A DNA stretch of 33,526 nucleotides from DASTGO01 sp035719045 (GTDB taxonomy: Bacteria; Actinomycetota; Actinomycetes; Actinomycetales; Kineosporiaceae), in contig DASTGO010000087.1 in assembly GCA_035719045.1 (NCBI GenBank), positions 1-33,526 on the forward strand, written 5' to 3'. Made by a program: the position numbers and the translations under genes. This document shows positions 16,245 through 24,261 of the stretch, piece by piece. The first letter of the stretch is position 1. Each line of letters opens with the position of its first letter. Under the pieces are notes generated by a model, which was not told where the DNA came from, did no database searches, and was given only the letters and a program-made list of their open reading frames with translations.

Positions 16245-16262
16245 CGAACCCCTTGTGTCGCA
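16245..16262 (+). repeat. 18-bp dispersed repeat, copy 2
   Basis: Identical to 10851-10868. It lies 95 bp after the prfH stop and 3' of the minus-strand membrane protein gene. A partial echo (CCTTGTCGC) follows about 20 bp on. Function unknown. Confidence 0.6.
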
Positions 16263-16331
16263 GAGGATTCCGACGCAGCGGACCTTGTCGCGGCAGGTCC
16301 CCTCACGAAAAGTCCCCGGCCCGTGTGGAGT

Positions 16332-16832
16332 TCAGCCCTGGCCGGCCGCGACATCCTCTCCGGCAGCCGCCCCAGCCGGGACCGGCCGCGAGATCACCTG
16401 CTGCCTGCGGACGAACGCCTGCGCCGACGGTGTCAACAGGCACACGACACCGATCACGGGAGGCAGCAGCACCGTGGGGCTCGGCACGTCCTGGGACGCC
16501 GCCGCCCCGACGAACTGCGCACCGCAGACGACGGCGAACAGTGCGACCGACACCGACGACCACGGGCGAGACCCCCGCCAGACTCCACTCCCCGCAGCGT
16601 TGAAGGCGACAGCGACCAGCGCCGTCCCCGGGACGGCGACCCACAGGGGCCAGAGCGACCCTCCGGCAAGGACGTTCTGGACGGCGCCCACGAGCATCAG
16701 GAGCACAGCCACCGCGGTCTGCGCGCTCAGGACCCACCACATGACCGCCGCCGTGATCGTCGTCCCTGGCCGCGCCGACACCGTGCCCACGCCATCAGTC
16801 TCGCCGGTCCGCCCCCGCTCCTGACTGCGCAA
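16332..16832 (-). CDS. small four-helix membrane protein, unknown function
   Basis: A 166-residue protein with four predicted membrane helices: about 28-50 (VMWWVLSAQTAVAVLLMLVG), 62-80 (WPLWVAVPGTALVAVAF), 95-112 (VALFAVVCGAQFVGA) and 120-137 (TVLLPPVIGVVCLL). A short basic cytoplasmic tail follows (RRQQVISR). No motif identifies it. The opposite strand is also open but gives low-complexity protein, so this strand is preferred. GTG codons around residue 15-17 could be the real start. It is divergent from the next gene. Confidence 0.55.
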   Translation of the reverse strand: MRSQERGRTGETDGVGTVSARPGTTITAAVMWWVLSAQTAVAVLLMLVGAVQNVLAGGSLWPLWVAVPGTALVAVAFNAAGSGVWRGSRPWSSVSVALFAVVCGAQFVGAAASQDVPSPTVLLPPVIGVVCLLTPSAQAFVRRQQVISRPVPAGAAAGEDVAAGQG

Positions 16833-16906
16833 CGGTTGTCTGCGTCACGGCGGCGAGAAGGGGCAAGGGTAGCCTGCATCATCGAGACGCGCGGGACGGG
16901 GGGCCG

Positions 16907-17545
16907 ATGACCGGGACCAGATCGCTGGAATCGGCCGCGGAACGCCGACCCCGGGCCTCGGGAAGGCAGGCAGCCGTTCCGTTCGCGGGTGCAGCCGTGA
17001 CCGGGCTGCTGTCCGTGACACTGCTCGTGGCGATCGACGGGATCATCCGCGAGTACGGGCCGACCATGGCCGGAAGCCCCTGCATCGGCCTGGTCGTATT
17101 GGCATCAGCACTGGGCTGCGGGTGCTGCACCGTGATCGGGCTGCGCCGGCTCGGCTTCCACGGCCGGGCAGCAGTGTGGCTCGTGGTCTGGGCCGTCGCC
17201 TGGTCCGCCACCATCCTGGCCGTGCTGCACAACGCGACTCGGGTTCAGGCCGCGGAGGAAGCCGCCAGGGCCGCGGGCTGCTCTCCCGCTCGGACAGCCG
17301 CGTTGGCCGAGGTTCCCCTTCCGGCCGGACCTGAGCCGCAGGGCGATCCGGACGGCAGCTGCGTGCTGCCCCTCGACCGCTACCGGCACGGCGAGGACCT
17401 GTACGACTACCTGCGGCAGACCCTGCCCCGACACGGCTGGACCAGCGGGGACCGCGACGGTGAGCGCGTGCGGTTCCAGCGCGGCACGCTCACGTTGACG
17501 CTCGAACTGGACGACCCCGCCACGGTGACCATCCGGATCCGCTGA
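16907..17545 (+). CDS. membrane-anchored protein of unknown function
   Basis: A 212-residue protein with a GC-rich Shine-Dalgarno (GGGGGG) before ATG 16907. Three hydrophobic segments at about 24-44, 58-78 and 88-108 (WLVVWAVAWSATILAVL) are followed by an extracellular-looking domain of about 100 residues with one pair of cysteines (AAGCSPAR and GSCVLPLDRY). The end (GDRDGERVRFQRGTLTLTLELDD) looks like a beta sheet. No family is recognised. TAGCCT at 16870-16875 is a possible -10. Confidence 0.6.
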   Translation: MTGTRSLESAAERRPRASGRQAAVPFAGAAVTGLLSVTLLVAIDGIIREYGPTMAGSPCIGLVVLASALGCGCCTVIGLRRLGFHGRAAVWLVVWAVAWSATILAVLHNATRVQAAEEAARAAGCSPARTAALAEVPLPAGPEPQGDPDGSCVLPLDRYRHGEDLYDYLRQTLPRHGWTSGDRDGERVRFQRGTLTLTLELDDPATVTIRIR

Positions 17546-17740
17546 CGGCGAGGCCCGGGGCACGAGCGCGCCCGGCATCACGACCGGCGAGGACACCCTC
17601 AGCCACCACCGATCGTCATGGGTCAGGTTGCCCGCGTATTCACACCACAATCCCATGATTCCCGGCCGACCTCACCAGATCGCATCACCGCATGCGACCA
17701 CCCGCCACGTGACGGTCCCGATCCGCTAGCATGCTCGCCC

Positions 17741-18268
17741 GTGGAGCCCGTACCGGTTACTACGCTGGTCGCCCTCATATCCACCCTTCTTGGCGGCACC
17801 TTCTTCGAATGGTTGAGGTCTCTCCTGCTGCGAGGGGCTGAACCTACGGTCGACCAGATTCGCGAGGCGGAGCAGGATGCAGCGGGAGCCCTCGACGCAC
17901 TTCCTGAGGCCGCCCCGAGACCACCGTCTGCGCGGGCCGAGGCGCAAGGAATCCTGAGGCAGTACGCGATAGACCTGGACCAGGAGGCCTGTCGGATCGC
18001 GAAGCGCGCCGGCGCGGATCAGCCGAGCGCAGCCCATGTACGGATTGCCGCTGACCGGGTGGGAATACTCAGGAAAAGGTCCGGAGCGGTCGCGGACATC
18101 GGCCTCGCCGCCGGATCGCTCCTCGCGGGCAGCGCGATTTCCTACTGGGTCAATCTTCAGACCGGAGGCACCGCCAAACCAGGCAGCGAAACATACGCCG
18201 TCATCGTCCTTTCACTCGGAGTCGCCCTACTCACGGGGGCTGGCACCGCGAAATGGAAGGACAGGTAG
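17741..18268 (+). CDS. small membrane protein with a histone-fold-like helical segment
   Basis: A 175-residue protein of unknown function. It has an N-terminal hydrophobic segment (TTLVALISTLLGGTFFEWL) and a helical middle (about 35-110), and it ends in two membrane helices (IGLAAGSLLAGSAISYWV and YAVIVLSLGVALLTGAG). The middle contains EACRIAKRAGADQPSAAHV followed by RIAADRV, which is close in pattern to the second and third helices of histone folds (xAxxIAKHAGRKTVTxxDV). That likeness is by eye only. GTG 17741 lacks a Shine-Dalgarno; TAGCAT (17727-17732) ends 8 bases upstream, so the message is probably leaderless. Codon use is less GC-biased than that of the neighbours, which suggests transfer. 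Confidence 0.6.
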   Translation: MEPVPVTTLVALISTLLGGTFFEWLRSLLLRGAEPTVDQIREAEQDAAGALDALPEAAPRPPSARAEAQGILRQYAIDLDQEACRIAKRAGADQPSAAHVRIAADRVGILRKRSGAVADIGLAAGSLLAGSAISYWVNLQTGGTAKPGSETYAVIVLSLGVALLTGAGTAKWKDR

Positions 18269-18291
18269 CCCGATTGCTCACCCAGATGTGA

Positions 18292-18735
18292 CATCACAGA
18301 TACATCGCCTTCGTCGGCGAACAGGATCGCGTGCGGCAGGACGACGTACATGCGCCGGTCCCCGACGAGGTGGAAGTGCCGCTGATCGTCGCCGACCGCA
18401 CCGGCTCGATCGGGATCCACCACAGCGCGGACGTCACCTTCGGCTTCGGGGAGTTCGCCGAAGGCTTGTACCCCTTGTCGCAGCACTCGTTCGCCGTGCT
18501 GACTCGCGGCCGCTTCGACCTGACCGGTTCCGGCGGTTGGCGTGCCCTGCAGTTCGGAAAGGCGTCCGGGCGGCTGCTGGGCGGCGACCTCAAGGGACTG
18601 GCATCGCTGGCCGGAACCCCCGTGGCGGAAGCCAACCTGGGCCACAACGTCGACAGCGTCGCCGTCCCCGTCGGTTCCCACGCCGTCCCGCACGTCACCG
18701 ACGCCGCCTTCACCTGCGCGCTCTCCTGCACCTGA
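18292..18735 (+). pseudogene. unassigned ORF, possibly 5'-truncated gene
   Basis: The frame opens right after a stop at 18289 and runs to 18735 with strongly GC third positions, so coding on this strand is likely. The protein (EVEVPLIVADRTGSIGIHH, then GGWRALQFGKASGRLLGG) is not recognised. The first in-frame start codon is GTG 18331, but the residues before it (YIAFVGEQDRV) read like normal protein, which suggests that the 5' end was lost beside the membrane protein gene. A minus-strand frame also covers the area and cannot be fully excluded. Confidence 0.35.
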
Positions 18736-18787
18736 TCTCCGCAGGGCCGCCTGAGGAGGGTTCGGTTCCCATGCTTGACTGGCGCGC

Positions 18788-19534
18788 GTGCAGATCATTC
18801 TTGTCCGTCACGGCCAATCGACCAACAACGTCCGGCACGCCGAGGCCGTCTCGGCAGGACTCGGGGCCGGCACGGGCGACGAACAGATCACCGCGGAGCT
18901 GGGGCCCTATCCGGGCCGGGTGCCCGACCCGTCCCTGTCCGCCCTGGGCGTACAGCAGGCGGCGTCGTTGGGCCGGGCTGTGCTGGACGGTCGGGCCCCG
19001 TTCATCGCGACCCATCTCTACGCCAGCCCCACCCTGCGCGCGGTGCAGACGGTCCGGCCGCTCGCCGAGGCCACCGGCCTGCCCGTGATGTTGCACCCGG
19101 ACGCGTACGAGGTCGGCGGGATCCACCAGTACGACCCCCACACGTCCATCCGCCAGGCCCGTCCCGGGGCGACGCTCCAGGCTTTGCGCGAGCACTGTCC
19201 CGACCTGCGGACACCGCCCGGCCTCTTCGACTCCCCAGACCAGCCGTGGAGCGGCGGGATCGAGACCAGGGACGAGGATGCTCTGCCCCGCGCCCGGCGC
19301 CTTCTGACCTCACTGCGCGAGGCCCACGGGCCGGGCGACGTCGTGATCGTGGTCAGCCATCAGAACTTCAGCCAGTTCGTCCTGGCGGCGGTGTTCGGCT
19401 GGAACGGACCGCCGTGGCGGCGCTTCCGGATCGACAACACCGGGCACCTCTCGCTGCGCCTCGGCGGCGGGTGGGCACGCGTCGACTGGGTCAACCGGGT
19501 CGACCACCTTGATCCGACGGACGTCACGAACTGA
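18788..19534 (+). CDS. histidine phosphatase family protein
   Basis: A 248-residue phosphoglycerate-mutase-like phosphatase. The catalytic RHG motif is at the start (IILVRHGQSTNN), the second arginine region is ASPTLRAVQTVRPL, and the second catalytic His is in VVIVVSHQNFSQFVL. The loop after the RHG is longer than in the smallest members and carries an insertion up to SALGVQQA. The substrate is unknown; members act on sugar phosphates, nucleotides or phosphoproteins. GTG at 18788 is the likely start. Its 3' end is convergent with the broken gene downstream of pglX. Confidence 0.85.
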   Translation: MQIILVRHGQSTNNVRHAEAVSAGLGAGTGDEQITAELGPYPGRVPDPSLSALGVQQAASLGRAVLDGRAPFIATHLYASPTLRAVQTVRPLAEATGLPVMLHPDAYEVGGIHQYDPHTSIRQARPGATLQALREHCPDLRTPPGLFDSPDQPWSGGIETRDEDALPRARRLLTSLREAHGPGDVVIVVSHQNFSQFVLAAVFGWNGPPWRRFRIDNTGHLSLRLGGGWARVDWVNRVDHLDPTDVTN

Positions 19535-19608
19535 GCGCGGTCGAGAAGGTCCGACCGGCTCTCGAACCACCGCAGCAGTTGCGGACGGGCCGCGGCGACG
19601 TCACTCAT
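19535..19608 (-). pseudogene. truncated gene downstream of pglX
   Basis: ATG at 19608 overlaps the pglX stop (ATGAGTGA), the usual coupling inside an operon. The first 30 or so residues (MSDVAAARPQLLRWFESRSD and LLDRAQFV) read like real protein. After about 19510 the frame is simply antisense to the end of the histidine phosphatase gene. The next BREX gene, often pglZ in type 1 loci, was therefore probably deleted here; I cannot identify the fragment itself. Confidence 0.45.
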
Positions 19609-22600
19609 CGCCCGCCTCGAGGCCGGGAATCCGCTTCAGCGCGGCACCGAACTTCGGGTAGTTCGCCCTCACGCCGTCATCCAGCCGGATCACGAGCCGC
19701 CGCGAGGCCAGCGGGCGCAGGACCCCGTGCTCGTAGTCCTCGATCTCCAGCAGCACCTTGCGCAGCCGGGCGCCCTCCCTCTGTGCGGCCGCCTGCTGCC
19801 GCTGCGTACCGCCACCAGCAGCCAGGCGCTCCTGCTGCTGCAGACCGGCGGTGAGCTTCACCCGGAACTCCCGCAGGTATCCGTCGAGCACCGTCGAGAC
19901 CGTCGACGGGGTGTAACGGTGCATGGAGATCAGCGCGTTGAAGGATCCGTGGGGACTGGAGAAGAGCCAGTAGATCGGGCGCTTCCGGTAGCGCTGGACG
20001 TGGTCCCGGTAGAAGGACCTCACGAAGTAGTCGCGGATCTCCTTCACCCCGAGGGACTCCGTGACGAAGCGCAGGTTCTCCTCGAAGTGCTGCTCGCCGA
20101 ACGCGATACGGAGGAACGCGCGCAGACGTACGGCGATGTCGTCCTCGAACCAGTCCCCGTCCACGATCGGGATGACGTTGTCCCGGTCCGGAAGGTACGT
20201 GGGGTTCGGAACCTTGACGAGGTAGTCCTGCAGAGTTGCGCCCTGGTCGGCAAGGATGAGACCCGGTTCGTCCAGGCTGTATCGGCCGAACATGCACGCC
20301 ACGGCGTAGGAGATCACGTCACGCACTCGATCGGTGAGCTCTCCTGAGCGGAAGCCCGGGACCGCAGTTGACCGTGGTGCGATTCCGAAGTCCTCGGCCA
20401 CGACCTTCTCGGCCGACGACCGGAGCTCCAGCTCGCGCGCCTCCTCCTCCCGGATGGCGAGGAGCTCATCGGTCAACAGTTCCCTCAACACGCCCGGGGA
20501 GCGCGTGAGTGCAATGCCCTGGAAGAGTCTGCTCGTCTCCTTCCGGGCAGCTCGGGCCTGCGCAAGACGGAGGCCCGACTCACCGATTTCGGCAAGAGCC
20601 ACCAGCGAACTCTCACTCAACTGCGGGAGCGCAGCCACGTCTGCCACATAGTTGTTGATGGTGGGGTTGATGGCCTGCAGCAGAGCGGCCATCGTGGCTG
20701 TGTTCAACGCCGCACAGTAGGCAAGCACGTCTCGTCGCCGACCTCCGACGAGGGTCGGACTGGCCGAACTGAACAACTCGCCCGCCTCACGAATTCGGAA
20801 GGAGTTGTCGACGGAGCCGACCATCGACCACGAGACACCGGCTCTCTCGAAGGTCGAGGCCTTCGGGAGACCACCATGCCTTTCGTACTCGGCGACCGCC
20901 GCCGCACTCCAGTCGACGACCTCCTCGTCGTTGCCGTAGTAGGCCGCCTGACCGCCGCCGTTGTGGAACGGACGCCAGCGCTCGTCACGTGCACCGACCT
21001 CCCAATGAAACCGCACGTACTTCGCGTTTCCATGCGTCTTCAGGCGACCGCCGGAGCCGAGAACCTCTCCGATGCTCGGCCTGGCGAAGACCGCACGTTC
21101 CGCTAGCGCATACGTCAGCGGCGCCCGCGGTACGGCGAGGAACTCCGGCGGACGAACCGTGTAGGCGAGGTTGAGGTCCGCCAGCACCTCCCGTAGCCGG
21201 GTGACCTTGTCCGCCTCGGACCGGCCGACGGTGAGATCGACGTACAGACCGGAGCGCAGGGCGTCGACGGATCGTTCGACGACGAAGGCCGCCGTTGACA
21301 CCACGGCGCCGTCGATGGCGTCGAACGCCCCCGAGCCCAGGTGGAGAAGGTGAAGGATCCGCGCCCGTTCCAGGAGACGGTGCCGCACCGCCTCGAACGA
21401 GGCCAGGAACATCCACGACTGCATCGTCACCATGGCGCACAGTCCCTGTCTCCGGACGAGGGCGAGGCTGCGCTCGATGAACATCGCAAACAGGTCGGCC
21501 TTGGAATGCGGGTACGCATCCCGGGCGAACTCGGCCAGGTCCGGGGTGAAGGCCGCTGCGCCCAGGTACGGCGGGTTGGCCACCACGACGCAGTACCGTG
21601 GCGCCAGGTACTCGGCCTGGCGCACGACCCGTTCCGCCCACCCGACCACCGCGGCGCCAAGGCGGTCCGCGTCGTCGTCGAGCTGTGCGAGATGCCGCTT
21701 CAGACGAGCGGTCAACTCGGGGTCGGGCCGGATCAGCGACCCTCTCGTGTCTGCGTACTCGAACTGGTTCCAGAAGGCGACCTCCTCGCAGCGGTCGCCT
21801 CCGGGAGTGAGCAGGAAGTCGATCTCGTCCGGCGTGAAACGGATCGGATCGAGCACGCAGACGTTCGGCGCGATCTGCTTGTCGAAGAACAGGTGTTGCC
21901 TGTCCCGCGCCTTCATCGTCAGGGCGAAGGCGGCGAGTGCCCCGGCACGAGGGTCGATCTCCACCCCGTAGAGGTTGTTCGCAAGGATGAGCCCGGGGAT
22001 CTCGTCCGGCGCGTAGCCCTCCTCCTCGTAAATCGCATACAGGAGGTCGAAGGCATAGGTCAGCAGGTGGCCCGACCCGCAGGCCGGGTCGATGACCTTG
22101 AGCTCCTCAGGGCTGCTGACGATGAGGAAGTCGGCCCCCTGGCCGGTCGGTGGGATGTAGTACTCCATCCGATCGGCCAGGCACGAGGACGGCCGGTTGA
22201 GCATCCAGAGTCGCCCCAGGGAGTTCTCGACCAGGTAGCGGACGATCCAGGACGGCGTGAAGAGCTGGGTGGCGACAGGGATCTCGTCTGCGCCGGCCTT
22301 CCTGTTCTTCCTGAAGCCGGCGAACACCTCGTCCTTCCGCTCCGAGAGGTAGAACTGATAGAGCCAGCCGATGACCTCGACATCCCGGCAGACATCGGCG
22401 GTGAGCACCGTGACGGCGCGGTTGAGCACGCAGTCGCCGGCCAGCAGGTTCGCGGGGACGAGCAGTTCGGCGAAGTCATCCTCCCGCTCGAACACGAACG
22501 GCAGGAAGCGGTTCCAGTAGCGGCAGTAGTCCGCGAGCAGCAACGCGTAGGCCTCGCCCTGGGGGTCGTCACTTCGGCAGGCGCCGTTCAGCAGGCCCGT

Positions 22601-22981
22601 GACCGTCACGCGAGTGTCGGTGCCGATGACCGCGGAGTCGAAACTGCCCCGCTCGGCGTCGGCGAGGATCTCGGGCCGGCCGCCCTCGACTCCGGCTTCC
22701 GGAGAGACGACCCCGACACCGGTGTAGCCCCTGGTGTCCAGGAATCTCAGAGCGATGATGCTGGTGAACCAGGCGTAGGCGACCCGTTCGGCCACCGCTG
22801 CCCTGCCGTGGGCTGCGCCGTCCGCCGCGCCGACCGCCTTCTCCAAGGCTTCGACGGCCTTGGTCTGCTCGACCCGCTCAGGTGATGCGGGCGCGAGCAC
22901 CACATCGATCCGCGCGGTCACCTCACGGATGAGCGCCGTACGCGCCCACGCGGCGAACGACTTCAGCGGCACGGCTTCCAT
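19601..22981 (-). CDS. pglX: BREX-type adenine-specific DNA methyltransferase PglX
   Basis: A 1126-residue type IIG-like N6-adenine methyltransferase. The SAM motif DPACGSGH is at about 298-305 and catalytic NPPY at 469-472 (VVVANPPYLG). A long target-recognition region follows, and the C-terminus carries PIYWLFSSPHGSFNALISMH and YLREFRVKL, characteristic of BREX-1 PglX. In BREX it methylates a non-palindromic site to mark self DNA and is needed for phage defence. ATG 22981 gives the family start (MEAVPLKSFAAWARTAL); the frame extends to 23161 without similarity. No brxA, brxB, brxC, pglZ or brxL gene is present in the window, and the neighbours are a phosphatase and a hydrolase. It is intact, so it may act as an orphan methylase. 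Confidence 0.9.
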   Translation of the reverse strand: MEAVPLKSFAAWARTALIREVTARIDVVLAPASPERVEQTKAVEALEKAVGAADGAAHGRAAVAERVAYAWFTSIIALRFLDTRGYTGVGVVSPEAGVEGGRPEILADAERGSFDSAVIGTDTRVTVTGLLNGACRSDDPQGEAYALLLADYCRYWNRFLPFVFEREDDFAELLVPANLLAGDCVLNRAVTVLTADVCRDVEVIGWLYQFYLSERKDEVFAGFRKNRKAGADEIPVATQLFTPSWIVRYLVENSLGRLWMLNRPSSCLADRMEYYIPPTGQGADFLIVSSPEELKVIDPACGSGHLLTYAFDLLYAIYEEEGYAPDEIPGLILANNLYGVEIDPRAGALAAFALTMKARDRQHLFFDKQIAPNVCVLDPIRFTPDEIDFLLTPGGDRCEEVAFWNQFEYADTRGSLIRPDPELTARLKRHLAQLDDDADRLGAAVVGWAERVVRQAEYLAPRYCVVVANPPYLGAAAFTPDLAEFARDAYPHSKADLFAMFIERSLALVRRQGLCAMVTMQSWMFLASFEAVRHRLLERARILHLLHLGSGAFDAIDGAVVSTAAFVVERSVDALRSGLYVDLTVGRSEADKVTRLREVLADLNLAYTVRPPEFLAVPRAPLTYALAERAVFARPSIGEVLGSGGRLKTHGNAKYVRFHWEVGARDERWRPFHNGGGQAAYYGNDEEVVDWSAAAVAEYERHGGLPKASTFERAGVSWSMVGSVDNSFRIREAGELFSSASPTLVGGRRRDVLAYCAALNTATMAALLQAINPTINNYVADVAALPQLSESSLVALAEIGESGLRLAQARAARKETSRLFQGIALTRSPGVLRELLTDELLAIREEEARELELRSSAEKVVAEDFGIAPRSTAVPGFRSGELTDRVRDVISYAVACMFGRYSLDEPGLILADQGATLQDYLVKVPNPTYLPDRDNVIPIVDGDWFEDDIAVRLRAFLRIAFGEQHFEENLRFVTESLGVKEIRDYFVRSFYRDHVQRYRKRPIYWLFSSPHGSFNALISMHRYTPSTVSTVLDGYLREFRVKLTAGLQQQERLAAGGGTQRQQAAAQREGARLRKVLLEIEDYEHGVLRPLASRRLVIRLDDGVRANYPKFGAALKRIPGLEAGDE

Positions 22982-23235
22982 CGCAGTGAGATTCGCCTTC
23001 CGTCGTTCGACGCAAGCCACGATGCCCTCGCAGAGGGCCGGTGGCAGGCACGACAAGGACCCCCGGCCTGACTGGCCCCGCCGAGCGAACCGTTGGCACA
23101 CCCTAGCGAAGGAGGCACTTCGGCCGTTCCCACCTCGCGGTGGGCGCAGGGGCCTGCGCACGAGCCTCCTGGCGGACCACCGCGACCACTGCTACTTTGC
23201 CGGAGGCCGTGCGAGAGACCGAGGAGGTGGTACCC

Positions 23236-23286
23236 GTGAACGTATCGACATGGGTGCTCCCCCGCGGGGTCACGGTCGGGCGATAG
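23236..23286 (+). CDS. 16-residue leader ORF upstream of the hydrolase
   Basis: GTG at 23236 follows GAGGAGG (23221-23227) at 8 bases, the strongest Shine-Dalgarno in this area. The peptide is MNVSTWVLPRGVTVGR, ending with TAG at 23284-23286, 45 bases before the hydrolase ATG. The stop codon touches the left arm of the hairpin around the hydrolase ribosome binding site, so ribosomes here could control access to it. Codons are not enriched for one amino acid; a stalling peptide or drug-responsive leader is more likely than amino-acid attenuation. Confidence 0.5.
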   Translation: MNVSTWVLPRGVTVGR

Positions 23287-23331
23287 GTCGTCCGGGAGCG
23301 CCGTTCACGAGCACTCCCGAAAGGCACGACC
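23286..23331 (+). promoter_or_regulatory. two-part hairpin enclosing the hydrolase ribosome binding site
   Basis: Outer arms GGTCGT (23286-23291) and ACGACC (23326-23331) and inner arms CGGGAG (23293-23298) and CTCCCG (23314-23319) are perfect complements. The internal loop on the right, AAAGGC (23320-23325), holds the Shine-Dalgarno AAAGG, and the right outer arm ends at the ATG (23332). Folding would hide initiation; a ribosome on the leader ORF would open the outer stem. Confidence 0.5.
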
Positions 23332-24057
23332 ATGCGATTCACTTCCGAACAGCGCCTCGACGACGGCGTTCTCGAACGCCAGTTCGACCTCGGCGAGATC
23401 CCCGGCATCCTGTGGACGCCCGCACCCGGACCGGCGCCACTGATCCTGCTCGGCCACCCCGGCGGACTGCACAGGATGCGCCCCCGACTGGTGTCCCGGG
23501 CCCGGAACTGCACGGCGAAGGGCTTCGCCGCGGCCACCATCGAACTGCCCGGCAGCGGGGAACGGCCCCGTTCCCCCGCCGCCGAACAGGCCCGCGCCGA
23601 CCTGCACCGGGCGCTGCAGGCCGGCCAGCCGGTCGACGACGAGATCGTCGAACGACTCATCCTCCCCCTGGTCGAACAGGCGGTCCCGGAATGGCGGGCC
23701 GCCCTGGACGCCGTCCTTTCCCTGCCCGAGATCGGCGGCCCGGTCGGGTACGCGGGCGGGTTGATCGCCATCGGCATCCGGCTGGCGGTGGTCGAGCCAC
23801 GCATCGCGGCCGCCGTTCTGTTCGCCGGAAGCTACGTGCCCCGCACCATGTTCGACCAGGCCCGGCAGGTCACCATTCCGCTGCACGTCCTGCTGCAGTG
23901 GGACGACGAGGGGAACGACCGGCAACTCGCCCTGGACCTGTTCGACGCCTTCGGCTCCACGGAGAAGACGCTGCACGCCAACATGGGCGGGCACACCGGC
24001 GTCCCGCACTTCGAGGGGGACGACACGAACCGGTTCTTCGCCCGGCACCTGAAATGA
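23332..24057 (+). CDS. alpha/beta hydrolase-fold protein lacking the serine nucleophile
   Basis: A 241-residue protein of the alpha/beta hydrolase superfamily. The oxyanion region is PLILLGHPGGLH, the acid candidate is in LLQWDDEGND and the histidine is in ANMGGHTGVPHFE. At the nucleophile elbow, where relatives have a motif of the type GYWGxSxG, this protein reads GYAGGLIAIG: the Ser is missing and about two residues are deleted. It is therefore either catalytically dead or uses another residue, and could bind a ligand or sequester a drug. The start ATG has AAAGG upstream within a hairpin, and a leader ORF precedes it, so translation is probably regulated. A terminator-like hairpin follows the stop. 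Confidence 0.78.
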   Translation: MRFTSEQRLDDGVLERQFDLGEIPGILWTPAPGPAPLILLGHPGGLHRMRPRLVSRARNCTAKGFAAATIELPGSGERPRSPAAEQARADLHRALQAGQPVDDEIVERLILPLVEQAVPEWRAALDAVLSLPEIGGPVGYAGGLIAIGIRLAVVEPRIAAAVLFAGSYVPRTMFDQARQVTIPLHVLLQWDDEGNDRQLALDLFDAFGSTEKTLHANMGGHTGVPHFEGDDTNRFFARHLK

Positions 24058-24074
24058 GGCCGGGCCGCCCGGCC
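24058..24074 (+). terminator. hairpin directly after the hydrolase stop
   Basis: GGCCGGG (24058-24064), loop CCG, CCCGGCC (24068-24074): a perfect 7-bp stem immediately after TGA. There is no T-run. Confidence 0.5.
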
Positions 24075-24105
24075 GGCAACAGACGGTAGGAGCACCGGCC
24101 AGGCC

Positions 24106-24148
24106 GCCGATCATCGAGGACGGGTCCTGACCCTACTCGGTGATCGGC
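24106..24148. terminator. bidirectional terminator-like hairpin
   Basis: A 13-base arm at 24106-24118 pairs with 24136-24148, with a single G-U in one orientation. Inside the loop, GGGT and ACCC can form a further short stem. It sits between the convergent hydrolase and 4Fe-4S protein genes and could serve both. Confidence 0.6.
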
Positions 24149-24261
24149 GGTCGGCACAGGCACAACCGCCCCGATCACCCGTCCCGAGAAGTCGGTATTC
24201 GTGGGTTTCGAGCTCGTGCCCGTCGGCTGATCGGGTGAGTGGTTGCGACACCTCCGCGAGA

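Larger units (their letters stand above)
22982..23331. other. region between pglX and the hydrolase gene
   Basis: Holds the divergent upstream regions of pglX and of the hydrolase leader. The right part (23221-23331) is described separately as a leader ORF and hairpin. The left part shows no gene; its minus-strand frame is open into pglX but lacks similarity. Confidence 0.4.

Noticed and set aside
18157..18798. Minus-strand 213-codon ORF
   Set aside because: It is antisense to the membrane protein end and to the coding-like plus ORF, with poorer codon bias; kept only as an alternative.
21341..22885. 514-codon plus-strand frame opposite pglX
   Set aside because: Antisense shadow; pglX motifs fix the coding strand.
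23103..23804. Minus-strand ORF across the leader and hydrolase
   Set aside because: Ser/Arg/Thr-rich shadow. The plus strand has Shine-Dalgarno-supported starts and a recognisable hydrolase.
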